In this document: piece after piece, positions 11,589 to 23,014 of the stretch
Layout: every line of letters starts with the position of its first letter
How positions within the stretch are numbered: position 1 is the first letter of the stretch
Origin: Fomitopsis serialis
Lineage: Eukaryota; Basidiomycota; Agaricomycetes; Polyporales; Fomitopsidaceae
Length of the DNA stretch: 64,000 nucleotides
Assembly (NCBI RefSeq): GCF_022376445.1
Contig: NW_025955010.1
Coordinates: forward strand, 186,001 to 250,000
Direction of reading: 5' to 3'
Notes under the pieces: generated by a model
What the model was told of the DNA's origin: nothing
Database searches by the model: none
The model's input: the letters and a program-made list of their open reading frames with translations, nothing else
Made by a program: the position numbers and the translations under genes

Positions 11589-12250
11589 GTCTCCGCAGCG
11601 TCCAAAAACAAGTGCCGTATCAACTGCTACCAATGTACCATGCATACTTTACCATGACTTAGCTTTCTAGATCTCTTGTACTTCTGTTCCGCACAGCGCT
11701 GTACTGTCCAAGTTGTCCTCTACAGAAGACGCTAGTTTTCGTCGCCGATGCGTGTACGATCATGTAGCCATAGATGACTTCGCACATTCTCCCTCATTCG
11801 TGCAGCTGACTCCATTAGAAGTAACTAGCAGGCTGCCCGTGCGCCGCACAGGTAATCCTGTGTCACTGAAAGTATCTCTCAATTCATCAGCACCAGACTT
11901 GCTCGGTACTGACCTGCAGTGTCAGGTGACGTGCGAGTCGTTGGAAGCCTCAGTTGAACAGAACATATACAATATGATTGATCTACGCAGCAACTCCCTA
12001 CACATGTCTGGGCTGCTCCTTATCCAACATATCATCTATGTATTCTAGCTCACCATCTAACACACTCTCAACTGAACTGTCCATGCATGTACACTTCTTG
12101 CATTACCGGCGAAGTGGACTTGTAGTAAAATCAAATGTAAGTTTCCTCGCGTGACACCTTCACCACCTGTCATTGGTGGTGTAGACAACAGTTCTATAGA
12201 CAATGGATTAGGACAGAAGACCTGAAGAATGATCGTACTCACTGTAGGGC
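11589..12250. other. spacer, no gene seen
   Basis: AT-richer sequence between the duplication and the GC-rich repeat. A 111-codon open frame (11713-12048, plus) has no recognisable motif and I do not call it. Confidence 0.3.
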
Positions 12251-12257
12251 GCATAGC

Positions 12258-13260
12258 GAACCCGCGACCCGCGTAAACCGAGGTTAGCTCACCGCGGGTC
12301 ACGGGTGCAGGGCGGGTGGGCGGACCCCGATGCCCATCTCCACCCCGCTCGTGCCGTGACAGCACCCGCTGTCGGCCGTTTACTCGCTGGCTGTGTCTGC
12401 GCGCAGAGCAGTTGCCCTGCACGCTCGCGGTCGGCGTGTGCTGCACACACCTCGGCCCTGCCCACGGTCCCCGCTCACCCACCTGGAGTCGCTCTCCTCG
12501 CTCTCCCGTCTCTTCAACGCTCTCTCTCCAATCCGCCAACTCGTCCTCCCGCTTGCCCGCCCGTCCGTTCGCCCGCCCACTTACCTGCCCGCTTTCCCGC
12601 CTGTGTGCCTGCCTGCATGTACATTCGCCGGCCGTGTCTGCGTGCTGGGCACTCGCCCGGCGCCCCCGCGGTCGGCGTATGTGTTGTGACCTGTCCACTC
12701 GCCAACCCCGCTCGCCCGTCCGATTGTCCGCCCGCGCGCTCATCGGCCGTGTTTGCGTGTGCGGCACTGGCCCTACGCGCTCGCGGTTCGCGCGTGTTGC
12801 GCGCGTCCCGGCCCTGGCTATCGTTGCTGTCCGCTCGGCATGTGTTGTCGCCCGCCCGCTCGCTCTCCCGCTGCTCGTCCACTCGACCATTCGCCGTCCG
12901 TCCGTCGGCAGTCTAGTGCATGGCTGTTCGTTCGTGCACCGGAGAGGGGCAAAGTGGAGGAGAAGGAGGGAAACGCAGCCGCCGAGCCGCTTGTCCTCCT
13001 CCCTGCACGTTGTCATGGCGGTGGCCGTGTTGCACTCGTCGGGTGTGTTTGCGTGCGAGACACTGGTCCTGCCCGCTCGTAGTCGCCGCACACGTTGTGA
13101 TGCACATCGCCGCGTCCTGTGCCTGCATTAGTGGGCTCGCTCGCGCGCATCTGCACTCACACGTGGGCACTCGTCCTCGCCCGCCGCTCGCCATTCTACC
13201 CTCCACCCCCGCCAGCCGCCCAACCTTCCCCGCTGTCCACTCGTTATCCGCGCCTACGGT
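12258..13260 (+). repeat. GC-rich degenerate repeat array, locus 1
   Basis: About 1 kb dominated by cccgcccg/cgcccgtccg tracts alternating with a unit of about 55 bp that starts near ggccgtgtctgcgtgctggg and ends near gctcgcggtcggcgtgtg. Recognisable units start near 12395, 12635, 12748 and 13040, so spacing is irregular. Stop codons are rare in all frames because of composition, giving long Arg/Pro/Ala-rich open frames on both strands that are not genes. The same unit occurs in reverse orientation at 35.8-36.4 kb. Confidence 0.75.
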
Positions 13261-13981
13261 GTGGCGAAGAACGCACACCGCACCTGTACCCGGGGACACC
13301 TCAGGTATGTCAATGCGGGTGTACCTGCTCACTTACCTGCGTCCATCCTTAGCACTGCAGGGGCAACATGGATGGTCAGATTCGTCAGAAGTAACTCGGA
13401 GCGAGCAAGCAGCCTGAGGAGGGCATGGCAACTGAATGATGGACGTGAAAACAAATGAAAGCAAAGAGAGACGCGAGGACGATGAAAACGTCGTCGTCGA
13501 CACCATGCGCAAGTCGGAAGGTGAAGAGCGCGCGGGGTCTTCCAGCACCGCCGTCTGCTGTGCGGAGGAGGGTGCGGAGAGCAAAACAGAATAAGCGAGA
13601 CGATTATGCTACCGGATACGGAAAGAGCGGAAGCGCCGGCGTCCAAAAGCGGGACCACTCTCCTTTACTATATAAGATAGAACAGGATACGGCGTTCCGA
13701 AAGCCGCAAAGTTGTAGGATCAGTGCATTCCTGGCCACGTCAACGTGTAGTATGGCTGACAACAGAGGGCATGACACCCGCCGGACTGAGACGCACTGAG
13801 TATGAGAGCAATGCAGCGTGTCTTTGCAATCGACCAAACGCAGTAGAATACAAGACAGCAATCCGAGATGCATGAGATGTCCTAATAACTAATCGTATGA
13901 ATGTAGTGCTGAAGAGGGAAACACGGGAAAACGATGTTATATGCATACGGAGAACTGGAGTATGTGTCGCGCGCCATACTA
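13261..13981. other. spacer 3' of Aurora kinase; no gene seen
   Basis: Sequence between the repeat and the kinase stop codon. Short open frames on both strands have no motif. It probably includes the kinase 3' UTR. Confidence 0.3.
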
Positions 13982-15571
13982 CTATGACATGGGCATGGAA
14001 GTGGAATGGCCTTTGGACCTGTACTTGACAATCCAGGGATGGCGCCGGACATCTTCGAGTGGCAGACGCTTCTCAGGGTCGTATTGAAGAAGCTGAGATG
14101 TTCGTTAGTACCGGTGGCAGCCAGAAGCGTCCCCGGTAACATACCTTTGTGATGAGGTCGCGTGCCTCAGGAGAAACCTTCGACGGTATGCGGAGATCTA
14201 CCTTCGCGATCCGTTTGTATGTCGCTGCGAGAGGCAATGTTGTTAGATAGGGGAGCTGACAACATGACTAGAGGAAATACCGTTGTAACCCGTCATGTCC
14301 TCGAACGGCGGAGCGCCGCAGATGAACTCGTAAGTGAGCACGCCCAGCGCCCAGTAGTCGACCTTCTCGGAGTGATCCCGCCCCTCGACCATCTCCGGCG
14401 GGAGGTAGTCGAGCGTACCGCAAAGCGTCGTCCGACGGTTTCCAGGTGCGTGCACGCTCCACCCGAAGTCACCGATCTTCAGCTCCCCGTTGATGCCGAG
14501 CAGCAGGTTCTCGGGCTTGATGTCGCGGTGGATGACGTGCTTCGTATGGAGGTAGTTCAGCGCGTCCGCCATCTGGTCGATGTAGCGCGAACTGCGCTTC
14601 TCCGTGAAGCATCCGTGCTTCGTGAGCTGCTTGTAGAGCTCGCCCTTGCCCGCGAACTCGAGCATGAGAAAGATCCGCTTCTCGTCGTGGAAGTAGCCGT
14701 ACAGGCGCAGGATGTTCGGGTGCCGCAAGTTCTGCTGGATTTCGATCTCCCGCCGGATCTGCTTCTCGACGCGCGACTGCACGATCTCAGACTTGTAGAG
14801 CGTCTTGAGGGCGAGGATGTAGTGTGGCTCGGTTTTGGTGCGGACCATGTAGACTCGTCCGAACTTGCCTTTTCCCAGCGGCCGGCCGATGTCGAAGTCT
14901 GTGAGGTGCCACTCACGCGTGGGCCGAGTCCTACCCGTCGTTAGTCGGGCGCAAGCTAGCTAAAGTTGGGCTTACTGAGATACGCTAGAGTCTAGGGCAA
15001 GGGTCTCCGCCGCCTCGCCATGCACCTGCTCTCCTCGACTCTCGTTGTCAAGTTCCAACCCTCCGTCATAACGCCCGATGTCAATGGTAGGTTGCGCAGG
15101 TTTTATCGTCAGTTTCGGTGGTGAGGGTGGCCGGGCAGGTTGCTTGCTCGCGAGAGATGTCTGAGACGAGGTCTTGGCTATCGCAGCCTTCGCAGGGAAT
15201 GGGTTCGGCGCCGCAAACTTCGATAGCAGCTGCGAGACATTCTTCGGCTGGCTCGGTTTCTTCTCGTGCGTGGGTCGCGCTGTGTTCGGCTTCGAGGAGA
15301 TCTCGAGTGCGCCCATCTGGCGTGTCACGGAGGCTAGAGAGGCCATCGCAGTCGACTCTGGGCAGGCGGGTGGGGTGTCACTGGGGACGACGTGGTGGTC
15401 GGGAGCAGGCTGCTCGGCAAGGTTCGCTTTCGAACCAACAGCTACATGATAGGCGCCGCCATGCGCGACTGTGGCGGCGCATGTCATGTGATCGCGCTGC
15501 TCTGAGTCCCAGCAAGTTCCCAGGACCGTCCCTTGACCGCTCCTCAAACCGCTCATCTGCGGTGGCATCAC
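13982..15571 (-). CDS. Aurora-family Ser/Thr kinase
   Basis: Mitotic kinase of the chromosomal passenger complex, expected at kinetochores and the spindle. Exon 1 (15571 to about 14976) encodes a Ser/Pro/Lys-rich N-terminal extension of about 195 aa; M at [12 protein letters not shown] is an alternative start. A 45-bp intron with a ctaac branch follows. Exon 2 reads [18 protein letters not shown] (Gly loop), ALK (VAIK Lys), [20 protein letters not shown], and the diagnostic Aurora activation segment [16 protein letters not shown]. Two more introns (about 14240 and 14130) lead to [27 protein letters not shown] and HPWIV, with the stop at 13982. All kinase motifs are intact. It is divergent from ATG12, with 239 bp between the starts. 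Confidence 0.92.
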
Positions 15572-15810
15572 AGTGGACTACTCAACTACTGTCTCCAGTC
15601 ATTCTTGCTGCACAAATCCTCCTCAAGGATATCACGATTGCTTTGAAAGTACATCTCAGCCCATCCGACTTCGTCAGCCCTCATGACTCTGCGGGGGTGC
15701 TTCTTGCACACAGGCTCGGCACCTTTCATATCCCCCCGTGAGACTGTGACCACTGGACAACCTGTTAGCGGTGCAGCCGTGTGAACACGTCGCGACGCTC
15801 TTGTACTGTT

Positions 15811-16398
15811 ATGACTACCACAGAAACCGACGCGCGGCCCCTATTTGACACTATGCAAGCCGCCAGCGATGCTCTCCAGATATACAGGAAACCAGAACCA
15901 GTCCAAGGTATACTTTCTCGACTTCTCGACTGCATTCCAAGCTCAGATGGCCGGAAGTCCCTATTTTCTTCAAGGCGGTTGGAAACGCGCCTATCATGAA
16001 GCAGAATCTTTACAAGATCAATGCGCTCAATCAATTCCGCGCAGTTATTCGCTTCCTCAGGAAGCAGCTCGGCTGGAAGGCTGAAGACCCATTGGTACGA
16101 TTCGTGGCTTATTGTTCGTCTGACGCTCCCTCCGACCCTCACACTGCTTTACTCTGCGCACGCAGTTCACCTATATCAACCTCGCTTTCGCTCCGGCTCC
16201 TGACGACACCGTTCTGAACTTGTTCAAGGTCTGTTAGCATGTTTAGTTTCACACATGACCTTGACTATCCTATACAGTCGTTTGCCACCGAAGGGCGGCT
16301 CATCGTGAACTATAGGTTAGTTGGCTTCCTCCTTGTGAACCGGCCGTAACTCATTTTTACTCAACGGACATCCTAGCACGACTGCAGCTTGGGGCTGA
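15811..16398 (+). CDS. ATG12: ubiquitin-like autophagy protein Atg12
   Basis: Ubiquitin-like modifier that is conjugated to Atg5 for autophagosome formation. It reads ALQIYRKPEP, then FKAVGNAPIMKQNLYKI, FRAVIRFLRKQLGWK, FTYINLAFAPAPDDTV, LNLFK, SFATEGRLIVNYS, and ends TTAAWG with the conserved C-terminal Gly used for conjugation (stop at 16396-16398). Three introns are clear (about 16094-16166, 16231-16276 and 16316-16376), each GT-AG. The first junction, between KPEP (about 15900) and VPIFFKAVG (about 15955), does not close in phase with a canonical donor. It could be a one-base error, an atypical donor or a real lesion. The start at MTTTETD is the most likely; an upstream in-frame Met at 15781 exists. 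Confidence 0.88.
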
Positions 16399-16497
16399 GG
16401 TGCTCACGCCTGGCCTCACTCCATGTGGAGGGTATTGGGTAGGGACGATGGACCGTCGTCTCCAGCCCGAATCCATGCACTGTCGATGAACTATAAG

Positions 16498-16621
16498 GCA
16501 TGCTATTGGTGAACCGAAAGAAAACGTCGATGTCTTCTTCACGCGTTTCCGACGGCTCGCCTGCATTTCGCTCCGCAGCCTCTCTGAGGACGCTGACAGT
16601 ACAGACGATCAGGGTATATAG
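16498..16621 (+). pseudogene. relic last exon of the F-box family
   Basis: Preceded by an acceptor-like ctataag, the frame reads HAIGEPKENVDVFF, then an Arg-rich tail and a stop at 16619-16621. It matches the final exon of the F-box copies (HAIDEPEENADLFH in copy 2, HALDTPEENVDLFH in copy 3). None of the upstream family exons is present, including CNHC. It is an orphan fragment 100 bp after ATG12, evidence of a sixth copy lost or a partial duplication. Confidence 0.65.
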
Positions 16622-17114
16622 TCTTTGTAGAGTATACGCAGCGACGTATGTATAGCGTTGGCCCGGAGACATACTTGTCACTCTTCAACGACTAAGATCA
16701 TATAGAACTTCCCTCCGTATATGCACGGTGGCTCTTATTCTGGCTCGGGTTGGGCTGTCATTATTCTCTCAGGCGATGCTTGCTGCGTGCGACCTCACAT
16801 AAGTACTTACGCCGTTCCGAATATGGTAATCAACGCCATATCAAGTGAGGTCATCCGCCACATCAAGGGCGCCTCGCGTTGCTCCGGGTTGTTTCTGACC
16901 ACATCGCGACCAGCACTTCTCGCTCGCGCGTCGAGGAAGACACTCTATAAGCTGAGGCGTGGTTACTTGCCGCCATTCGAAGCCTCTGAGTCGTGCAGTG
17001 AAGTCACAGATCTGCGGTAAGTACGAAAACGGTGTCCGCGCCTTATCGCCGTCTGGCGGGTGCTATCTAGTTCGCGATTCTCTTGTGACTGACCCGCCTT
17101 CCTGCACACCAGAT
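16622..17114. other. upstream region of F-box copy 3
   Basis: No gene recognised. It presumably contains the promoter of F-box copy 3. Confidence 0.3.
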
Positions 17115-19803
17115 ATGCCCGTCACCACCCGTCGCTCCAAGCGGCGTGCTTCACAGACTGTGAATTCCAAACCCGCCGTTGACCCGGACGACAGTGACCA
17201 GTCCAATACTGGCGATCCTGGAGAAAATACAAGTGACTGGGAAGGTAATTTACACTCAAGCTGTTATCGCAGCGATATCGATTACTGAAGCATCGTTGTC
17301 CTCATTGTTAGAGGCGCGTGGGGAAGGCTCAAATGCCAGCCGACGGAAGAAGCGTGCTCGAAGGACGACTGTTTTGGGGTTTTCTAAGGTCAACCGTCGC
17401 GGCATCCGTAACCGGGCCGGGGCCACTATATTCCCCACACTCCCCTTAGACATCATCTTCGAGGTATGCAGTATAGCATTTTGATGAATGTATCTACTCT
17501 ATTGACGTACATTACAGATTCTGTCATTGCTGACTCCCTTGGAGTTAGCTAACCTGGCGCAGACAAATCAAGCATTCCACGCAACGATCACATCTCCGCA
17601 AGCCTCCAAAATCTGGAAGATCGCGAGGAAAGCCGTCTGGAATGTCCCCGATTGCCCACCGAAGGTCTCGGAGTCCGCCTGGGCAAGATTGATCTACGGC
17701 GGAGCCAAATGCCAGGTAACGAAAACCATACATCACGTTCAACTCTACTGGCGCATAGTCTGACCTGTTCACCAGGTGTGCGGCACGCCTAATGTACACA
17801 AGATAGACTTCGCCATCATGCGGCGCGCGTGCGTGAAATGCAAGAAGAAAAAGTGAGCTGCTGAGAGTATCTAATGAATCCAGCTCATTACCGCTCTTCT
17901 GCAGATTCGTTTACGCAGGCTTTTTTGCGAAACGCTACCCGGACTTCGATGTTGGGATCCTAGAACTGCTTCCGTACACAGACAGTTGAGCTATAGGTAT
18001 CTGCATGATGATTCTTGATGTTGACCGCTTGATCCAGCCGGAGGATGGTCCCATGGACATTCGCATTCAAGATCAAGATTTTATTGGGAGGATGACATCT
18101 ATGCCATCGCGAAGATTTACGGACAACTTCAAGGCGACATCTATTCGCGGATTCCCGGCGCAAGCGAGAGGATGCAGAAGTTCCGAGACGAGCGTGCCGA
18201 ATATGTGCACACTGTTCTAGCAGTTCGTCGCTTTGCCATCGCACTCGTCGTTGTCTGATTCACCGTAGAACCGCTTAGCACGCCAAGGAATGCCAGAAAT
18301 GGTGGGACAACTTCGAGACAAATCGTGACCAAGACAATCGTTCGCAGATCCAAAGGCGATATGACGAGTAGGTATCCGATGTGTCGTTCTATACTGTGCT
18401 GATATGTTTTCTCCGCGCAGAATCTGTAGACGGTTCCGGGAGCTGGGATACTTGGACCAGGACATCCGGGCGATTCAACGGCACAATGAGTCGTACCGTA
18501 CCCGTGACGTAACCGAGCGAGGTAAGTTGGTATTCGTATTACCTTGTTCACCCAATCTGACATCCGCCAGTTTGGAATCGTATCAGGCCTATCCTCGAAC
18601 CGTTGATTGATGTTGCACGATGCAAGCGGGTAGAAATGGGCCAGACGTATGCCCTCGACGTGCGGAAACTCCTCGTCAACGTCGCATACGATAACTACAA
18701 GCGCACGCTGCGTCCTATTGAGTGGATCCATCTCCCGCCGACCAAATTCATCTACGCCACCCCTGTTTTCCGCTCGTTGGTCTACGCAAATTTTCACACC
18801 CCGCTCCAGCAGGCCGCGTGCAATGAAGCTGCAATACGACTTCCCGAATACATCGCAAGTTACCGCGAGTCGCTCAATGCTTGCTTGCTGCAATCTATGG
18901 CAGGCATGGGGGTTTTCGGCCGCGTCAACGAGCAGGCCAGGTTGCTACCAATAGACCAAGGCAATGATCAGCTATCTTTGGCCAGCTCCGTCTTCTCCTC
19001 CCACCGTTACATGTGCCTCTCCTCGGCAGATGCCTTGGCACATCTGGCTTATGACGGGAGCCCAGCGCAACATCATCAGCACGGGACGACGCATTGGATT
19101 GATTTGTACGAGAATCTAAAGAGGGCGTTCAGCTATAACTCACGCGGGGCTTCGGTGGTGAAGGCGATGATTGCGGAGCTCGGTCTCGATCCCATGACTG
19201 TACGATGCGAAGACCTAGACAGGTTGGACAGACGCTTCATATGCCAACTATGCCGGCGTCGTGAGGCCCCACAGTCTCGGGACAGAGCGTACTCCTGGCG
19301 AACAGGTGTAAGCTTCTTCAGTATATCATGAGTGATTCCTTACATGTGCTGATTGTGTCGCTGTTCTCTGTGTCCTCTAGGTGACGCATTTCCTGGAGAA
19401 CATGTCCCACTATCTGCCTCTACAAATTTTATCACAATCTAACTGGAAGGCGTTGAATGAAGATGAGTCCGCTGCTGTCCGCCGTGCGGAGGGGGCCGAT
19501 CCCGCCTGGCAGCAGGAGATGTGGAGCTGCAATCACTGCACCATCCATCTGAACAACCTGCAGACCTATCCGATGGTGTTGGATCATGTGAAAAAGACGT
19601 GAGTCTATTCTACGACACGTTGTGTCAAGAGTAGGCTGTCTGAATGCTGACTCGCTTGTAGGCATGCCCTTGATACTCCGGAAGAGAACGTCGACCTCTT
19701 CCACTTGTATCCATCAGCGCGCCAGCGCCCAGACCCACTGCTTTTCCCTCTAAGATTGACCAGCCCTGAGGATGCAGAAGAACTGATCGAGGAACTCATA
19801 TGA
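17115..19803 (+). CDS. F-box-like protein with C-terminal CX2CX15HX4H finger (copy 3)
   Basis: The start gives MPVTTRRSKRRASQ with a Ser/Asp-rich leader. The F-box reads LPLDIIFE (about 17450), intron, LTPLELANLAQTNQAFH. The Cys ribbon is KCQ/VCGTPNVHKID plus RRACVKCKKKK. The next exon has YAGFFAKRYPDFDVGILELL ending at a GTTGAG donor, as in copy 2. Then YWEDDIYAIAKIYGQL (about 18080), ICRRFRELGYLDQDI (about 18420) and the central block YDNYKRTLRPIEWIHLPP (18690-19300). The finger WSCNHCTIHL (about 19525) continues across an intron into HALDTPEENVDLFH, with the stop at 19801-19803. The spacing is again C-X2-C-X15-H-X4-H. It appears intact and is closest to copy 2. Confidence 0.7.
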
Positions 19804-20099
19804 AGGGCTGTGGACTGTATGTGGTCTCGTACGAAGGACGAGTACGGTACGTGACAGATGGCATCGTATGCTGTTTTGTTATGTCTTAGCTGCAAGAGGT
19901 TTCTCAGTGTACAGTATTGCCTGTGTTTGTGCCGACGAGAAGAGTTCGGACTGTTTGTAATATCTATTCCAGCACCCCGTCCACGGACGGTGGTAGTTTG
20001 CGCTGTAGGAGCCATTTCTTGATGATTCCGATAATGCTTAGCATCAAGCAGTACGGAGATGACGTAGATAGTATGCAAGGTTCGACGTGATGAATAATT

Positions 20100-21144
20100 C
20101 TACATCGATCCACTCCTTTTCCCCCTCTTCAACAGCTGCGCAGGCGCGATACACGTCCCATTCTTCAGGTGACGCATAAATGAGTCGCGTCTACTAAACG
20201 TTGTCATACAGCCTCCAACCATCTTGCGTCCACCATGCTCGTAGCTTGCTCCACCGAGGTCGGGAGCGTCCTCCTCCGGAACCCCGCAGCAGACCCATTC
20301 CGGGTCACGGCTCAGGGAGAAGTGCGTGCGGACGTGGCGGTCAAGGTCTCCTTTGCGCCGAGTCGAGAAGTCGCAGTGCGGGCAGATGAAATAGCCATTG
20401 TGCTCCCAACGCTGCACGGAGGGAGTGAACCCAACTTGTTTGTTGCGCGGAGCCGCCATGCCGACTCGGCTGGTGAACGACGAAGCGAGAGAGCGCGGGA
20501 TAGCGCAGGATGAACTTGACCGGATGCGCCTCGGGCGGGTGGAGCCCTTACGTGACGACCGGCTTCCTCGTCCTTTCGCAGACTCGGAGTCGACATTGGT
20601 GGCGGATGATGCTTCGTGAGAAGTTGAGGATGACGAGGCATCGGGGGAAGCAGCGTCGGGGGAGGCTTCAGAAGGCGATCCGAAGAGAGAACCTGACCAA
20701 TCCCAGGAGGAGGTGTAAGATGGGAAAGGTGATAGGATGCTCGCTGACTCGGAGCTATCACCGGGGCTTTGGTACGAGACACCGTCGTCGAAGGTAGGAA
20801 AGTGCGGCGCATCGGCGACACTCATGTCTGGAACCTCTGAAGGCCATGCGGCGGAAGGAGCGTAGTCCCAGAGAGAGCTGCCTTCCGTGACGATTGGCAG
20901 GACACTTCCGGGTAGCATCTCTGTGTCCGAACCGAGGTCTGGGTGACTGGATGCATCATACATGTGCGTCAGTCGCGATGCTGGACACATCATAGACATG
21001 AGTAGCGTACGACATCGACACGCTGAATGGATCGCATGATTCATTCACGAATGATTGGACCACGGTACCCGGTAGAGGGAATAGCAGGTCGGAATTGGTC
21101 GAGTTGAGGTCATCGTAGAAGTAGTAGGCAGAGTGAGTGGCCAT
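20100..21144 (-). CDS. C2H2 zinc-finger protein, copy A
   Basis: Likely DNA-binding regulator. The start at 21144 reads MATHSAYYFYDDLNSTNS. A 64-bp intron (about 20956-21019) joins in phase to HPDLGSDTEM. An acidic/Ser-rich middle (possible activation region) and a basic stretch (RPRRIRSSSS) precede the fingers. Finger 1 is classical, with CPHC, 12 residues, H, 3 residues, H (STRRKGDLDRHVRTH). A second Cys/His module follows: WVCCGVPEEDAP, GGCMTTFSRRDSF, MRHLKNGTC. The stop is at 20100. Paralogues lie at 57.7-61.2 kb. Copy A is the only one I can read as fully intact. The gene is convergent with F-box copy 3. Confidence 0.75.
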
Positions 21145-21442
21145 TGCGGGGGATGTCGAGTTTCTGCGCGATGCGGGTAGGCGATGGGGACATCATGGCG
21201 GCCGGAGCCACTGCTTTTATACCTGCGGGTACAGAAAGCATCTCGCCGTCGTGCAGCGCAAGGCGGCGAGGTCGAGGGAATCGAGTGCACCTTTACAAGC
21301 ACCAAGAAGCGCGCCGCTATACCTTATATGGTGCAAACGGGGTGTCGTGATGCGAAAAGAGTGTATCTTTACAAGCACCACGGCGTTAGCGGGCACAGCA
21401 GCGAGACAATCGTGTGAGATCGGCGTACCTCTACAAGCACCA
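21145..21442 (-). promoter_or_regulatory. promoter of C2H2 copy A, with TATA box and 20-bp repeat boxes
   Basis: On the minus strand a TATA box (tataaaag, 21214-21221) lies 70 bp upstream of the ATG. Three copies of a box read tggtgcttgtaaagRtRcac on the minus strand, at 21285-21304, 21361-21380 and 21423-21442 (the last with tagaggtacgc). The whole 270-bp segment is nearly identical to the promoter of copy C (59905-60194) in the opposite orientation. Confidence 0.65.
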
Positions 21443-23014
21443 TCCATATCGAGCAAACCATGAGGCCTCCCGATTGTATCGAAGACAGTCTCTGCGATTT
21501 CATGAAACCCACGGCCCAAGGAAGTACGCGATGAGTTGCTGCCACAACCTTTGTGAAAGCGCGGCGGTCATGAAGCTAGATCACTTATGTATACGCTCAG
21601 GCTCAACCTGAGGCACTCGTGAGCACCAAGTTATGAGGTGTATCAGGATATGCAGACTTGTAGATGTGAGTGGCCGGATCCGGTCAATACATACTAGTTA
21701 ATTAACTCTATGGGCAATGTCATTCAGACGTTCGGGTCGACCATAAAAATGCAATGACTCACTGGCACTGCTAGTTCTGTACGACGTAGACTATCGGGTC
21801 CACTGTTGCTAGCTAATTAGAACATATAGCGGAGAGGGTCCAAGTAACTGCAAAAAAGGTACCCACGGGCCAGTGCGCAACGTCCACTGACCAGCTACTA
21901 GCTATAGTGATTTGTTCAGCAGAGTTGTTTGCTGTGCGATTGTCGACAAAGCCGGTGACATGTAAGATCAAGATCTCATAATAATATCACAGCCACTGGG
22001 TGGCCGGTTGTTCCCAAAAAGGAAGGGATATCCGAGTATGGACAGAGCGTACCTCTACATGTACGCATCCAAACGTGCGGTACACGGGTAGCGTTCTTTC
22101 ACCTGAACTGTCCATTGTCCACATCGAAGACGCCTCGCTGACATGTCTCCTGTGCGTCGAATGTGTTGCCCCCGGGCCTGCTGCAGTAGCGTCCACGAAG
22201 CGCGAGTATCCTAGCAATTCACATATCGTGGTGTCGAGGGGTTGGGATCGGTGACCGCTCAATCACTAGCCTAGGGCGAAAAGACCCGCCGCGACTCAAA
22301 TGTTAAGTTCGTCCGGTGCAGACTGGCAGCAGCATTTTTTCTTTGGCGCATTGTGGTGAATGCGCTCATAGGAAGGGCGGTAAGTCTGTATCGAGTCTCG
22401 ACAACGAAAAAAAAGTGATACCGGCGTGTAACCTCATAGGCGTTGATATTTGCCATGACCCGCGGTACCAGGTGCAGCCTGAGCATGATGTCGTTCGCAC
22501 GGACATCACGCCCTTTATGTAGCACCGCAGCCGAGTTGTGTGCGCGTCCGTAGTATGAGCAAGAATCCCTAGACATACACACGCATGTAACAGCCTGTGC
22601 TGCCACAGCGAAGAGGATGTTACGAGACACGCTTTCAAGGGCTCTGAGAAGAGGAGGAGTGTCTATGCCATTGGTATGCCATGTATAGTAACTCCCGGAG
22701 TCACGAGATCGCGAGGGAACGAAGCCACACTCAGCCTCGCTCAGCCTTCAGGCGGTCTATGTCTTCTGTCAACGCCCACTGCGCCGCCTTCAACTCTCAA
22801 CGACTCTCGTCTGTTATCTCATAGGACGTAAACATCGTTAAGTGAACCAGGTTTGTCCACAGTGTCTAGTATAGCCTCACATCATCGGGTTGAACATTCA
22901 AGTTCACAAACAGGCAACGCCGGTTCAAAGGACTTACTGAATTGAACTTGCGTTGACAACGTTGAACGTTGAAACACTGACGTGTAGCTGTCCGCCTTCG
23001 TCGATCGACTACTG
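21443..23014. other. long spacer, no gene seen
   Basis: About 1.6 kb with only short unrelated open frames. One box-like word, gcgtacctctacatgtacgc, appears near 22047 and resembles the C2H2 promoter box. I see no transposon ends or RNA gene. Confidence 0.35.

Noticed and set aside
12305..13417. Several 100-340-codon open frames on both strands rich in Arg, Pro, Ala and Cys
   Set aside because: They coexist in five frames of a GC-rich repeat that lacks stop codons by composition. There is no consistent frame, splice pattern or domain.
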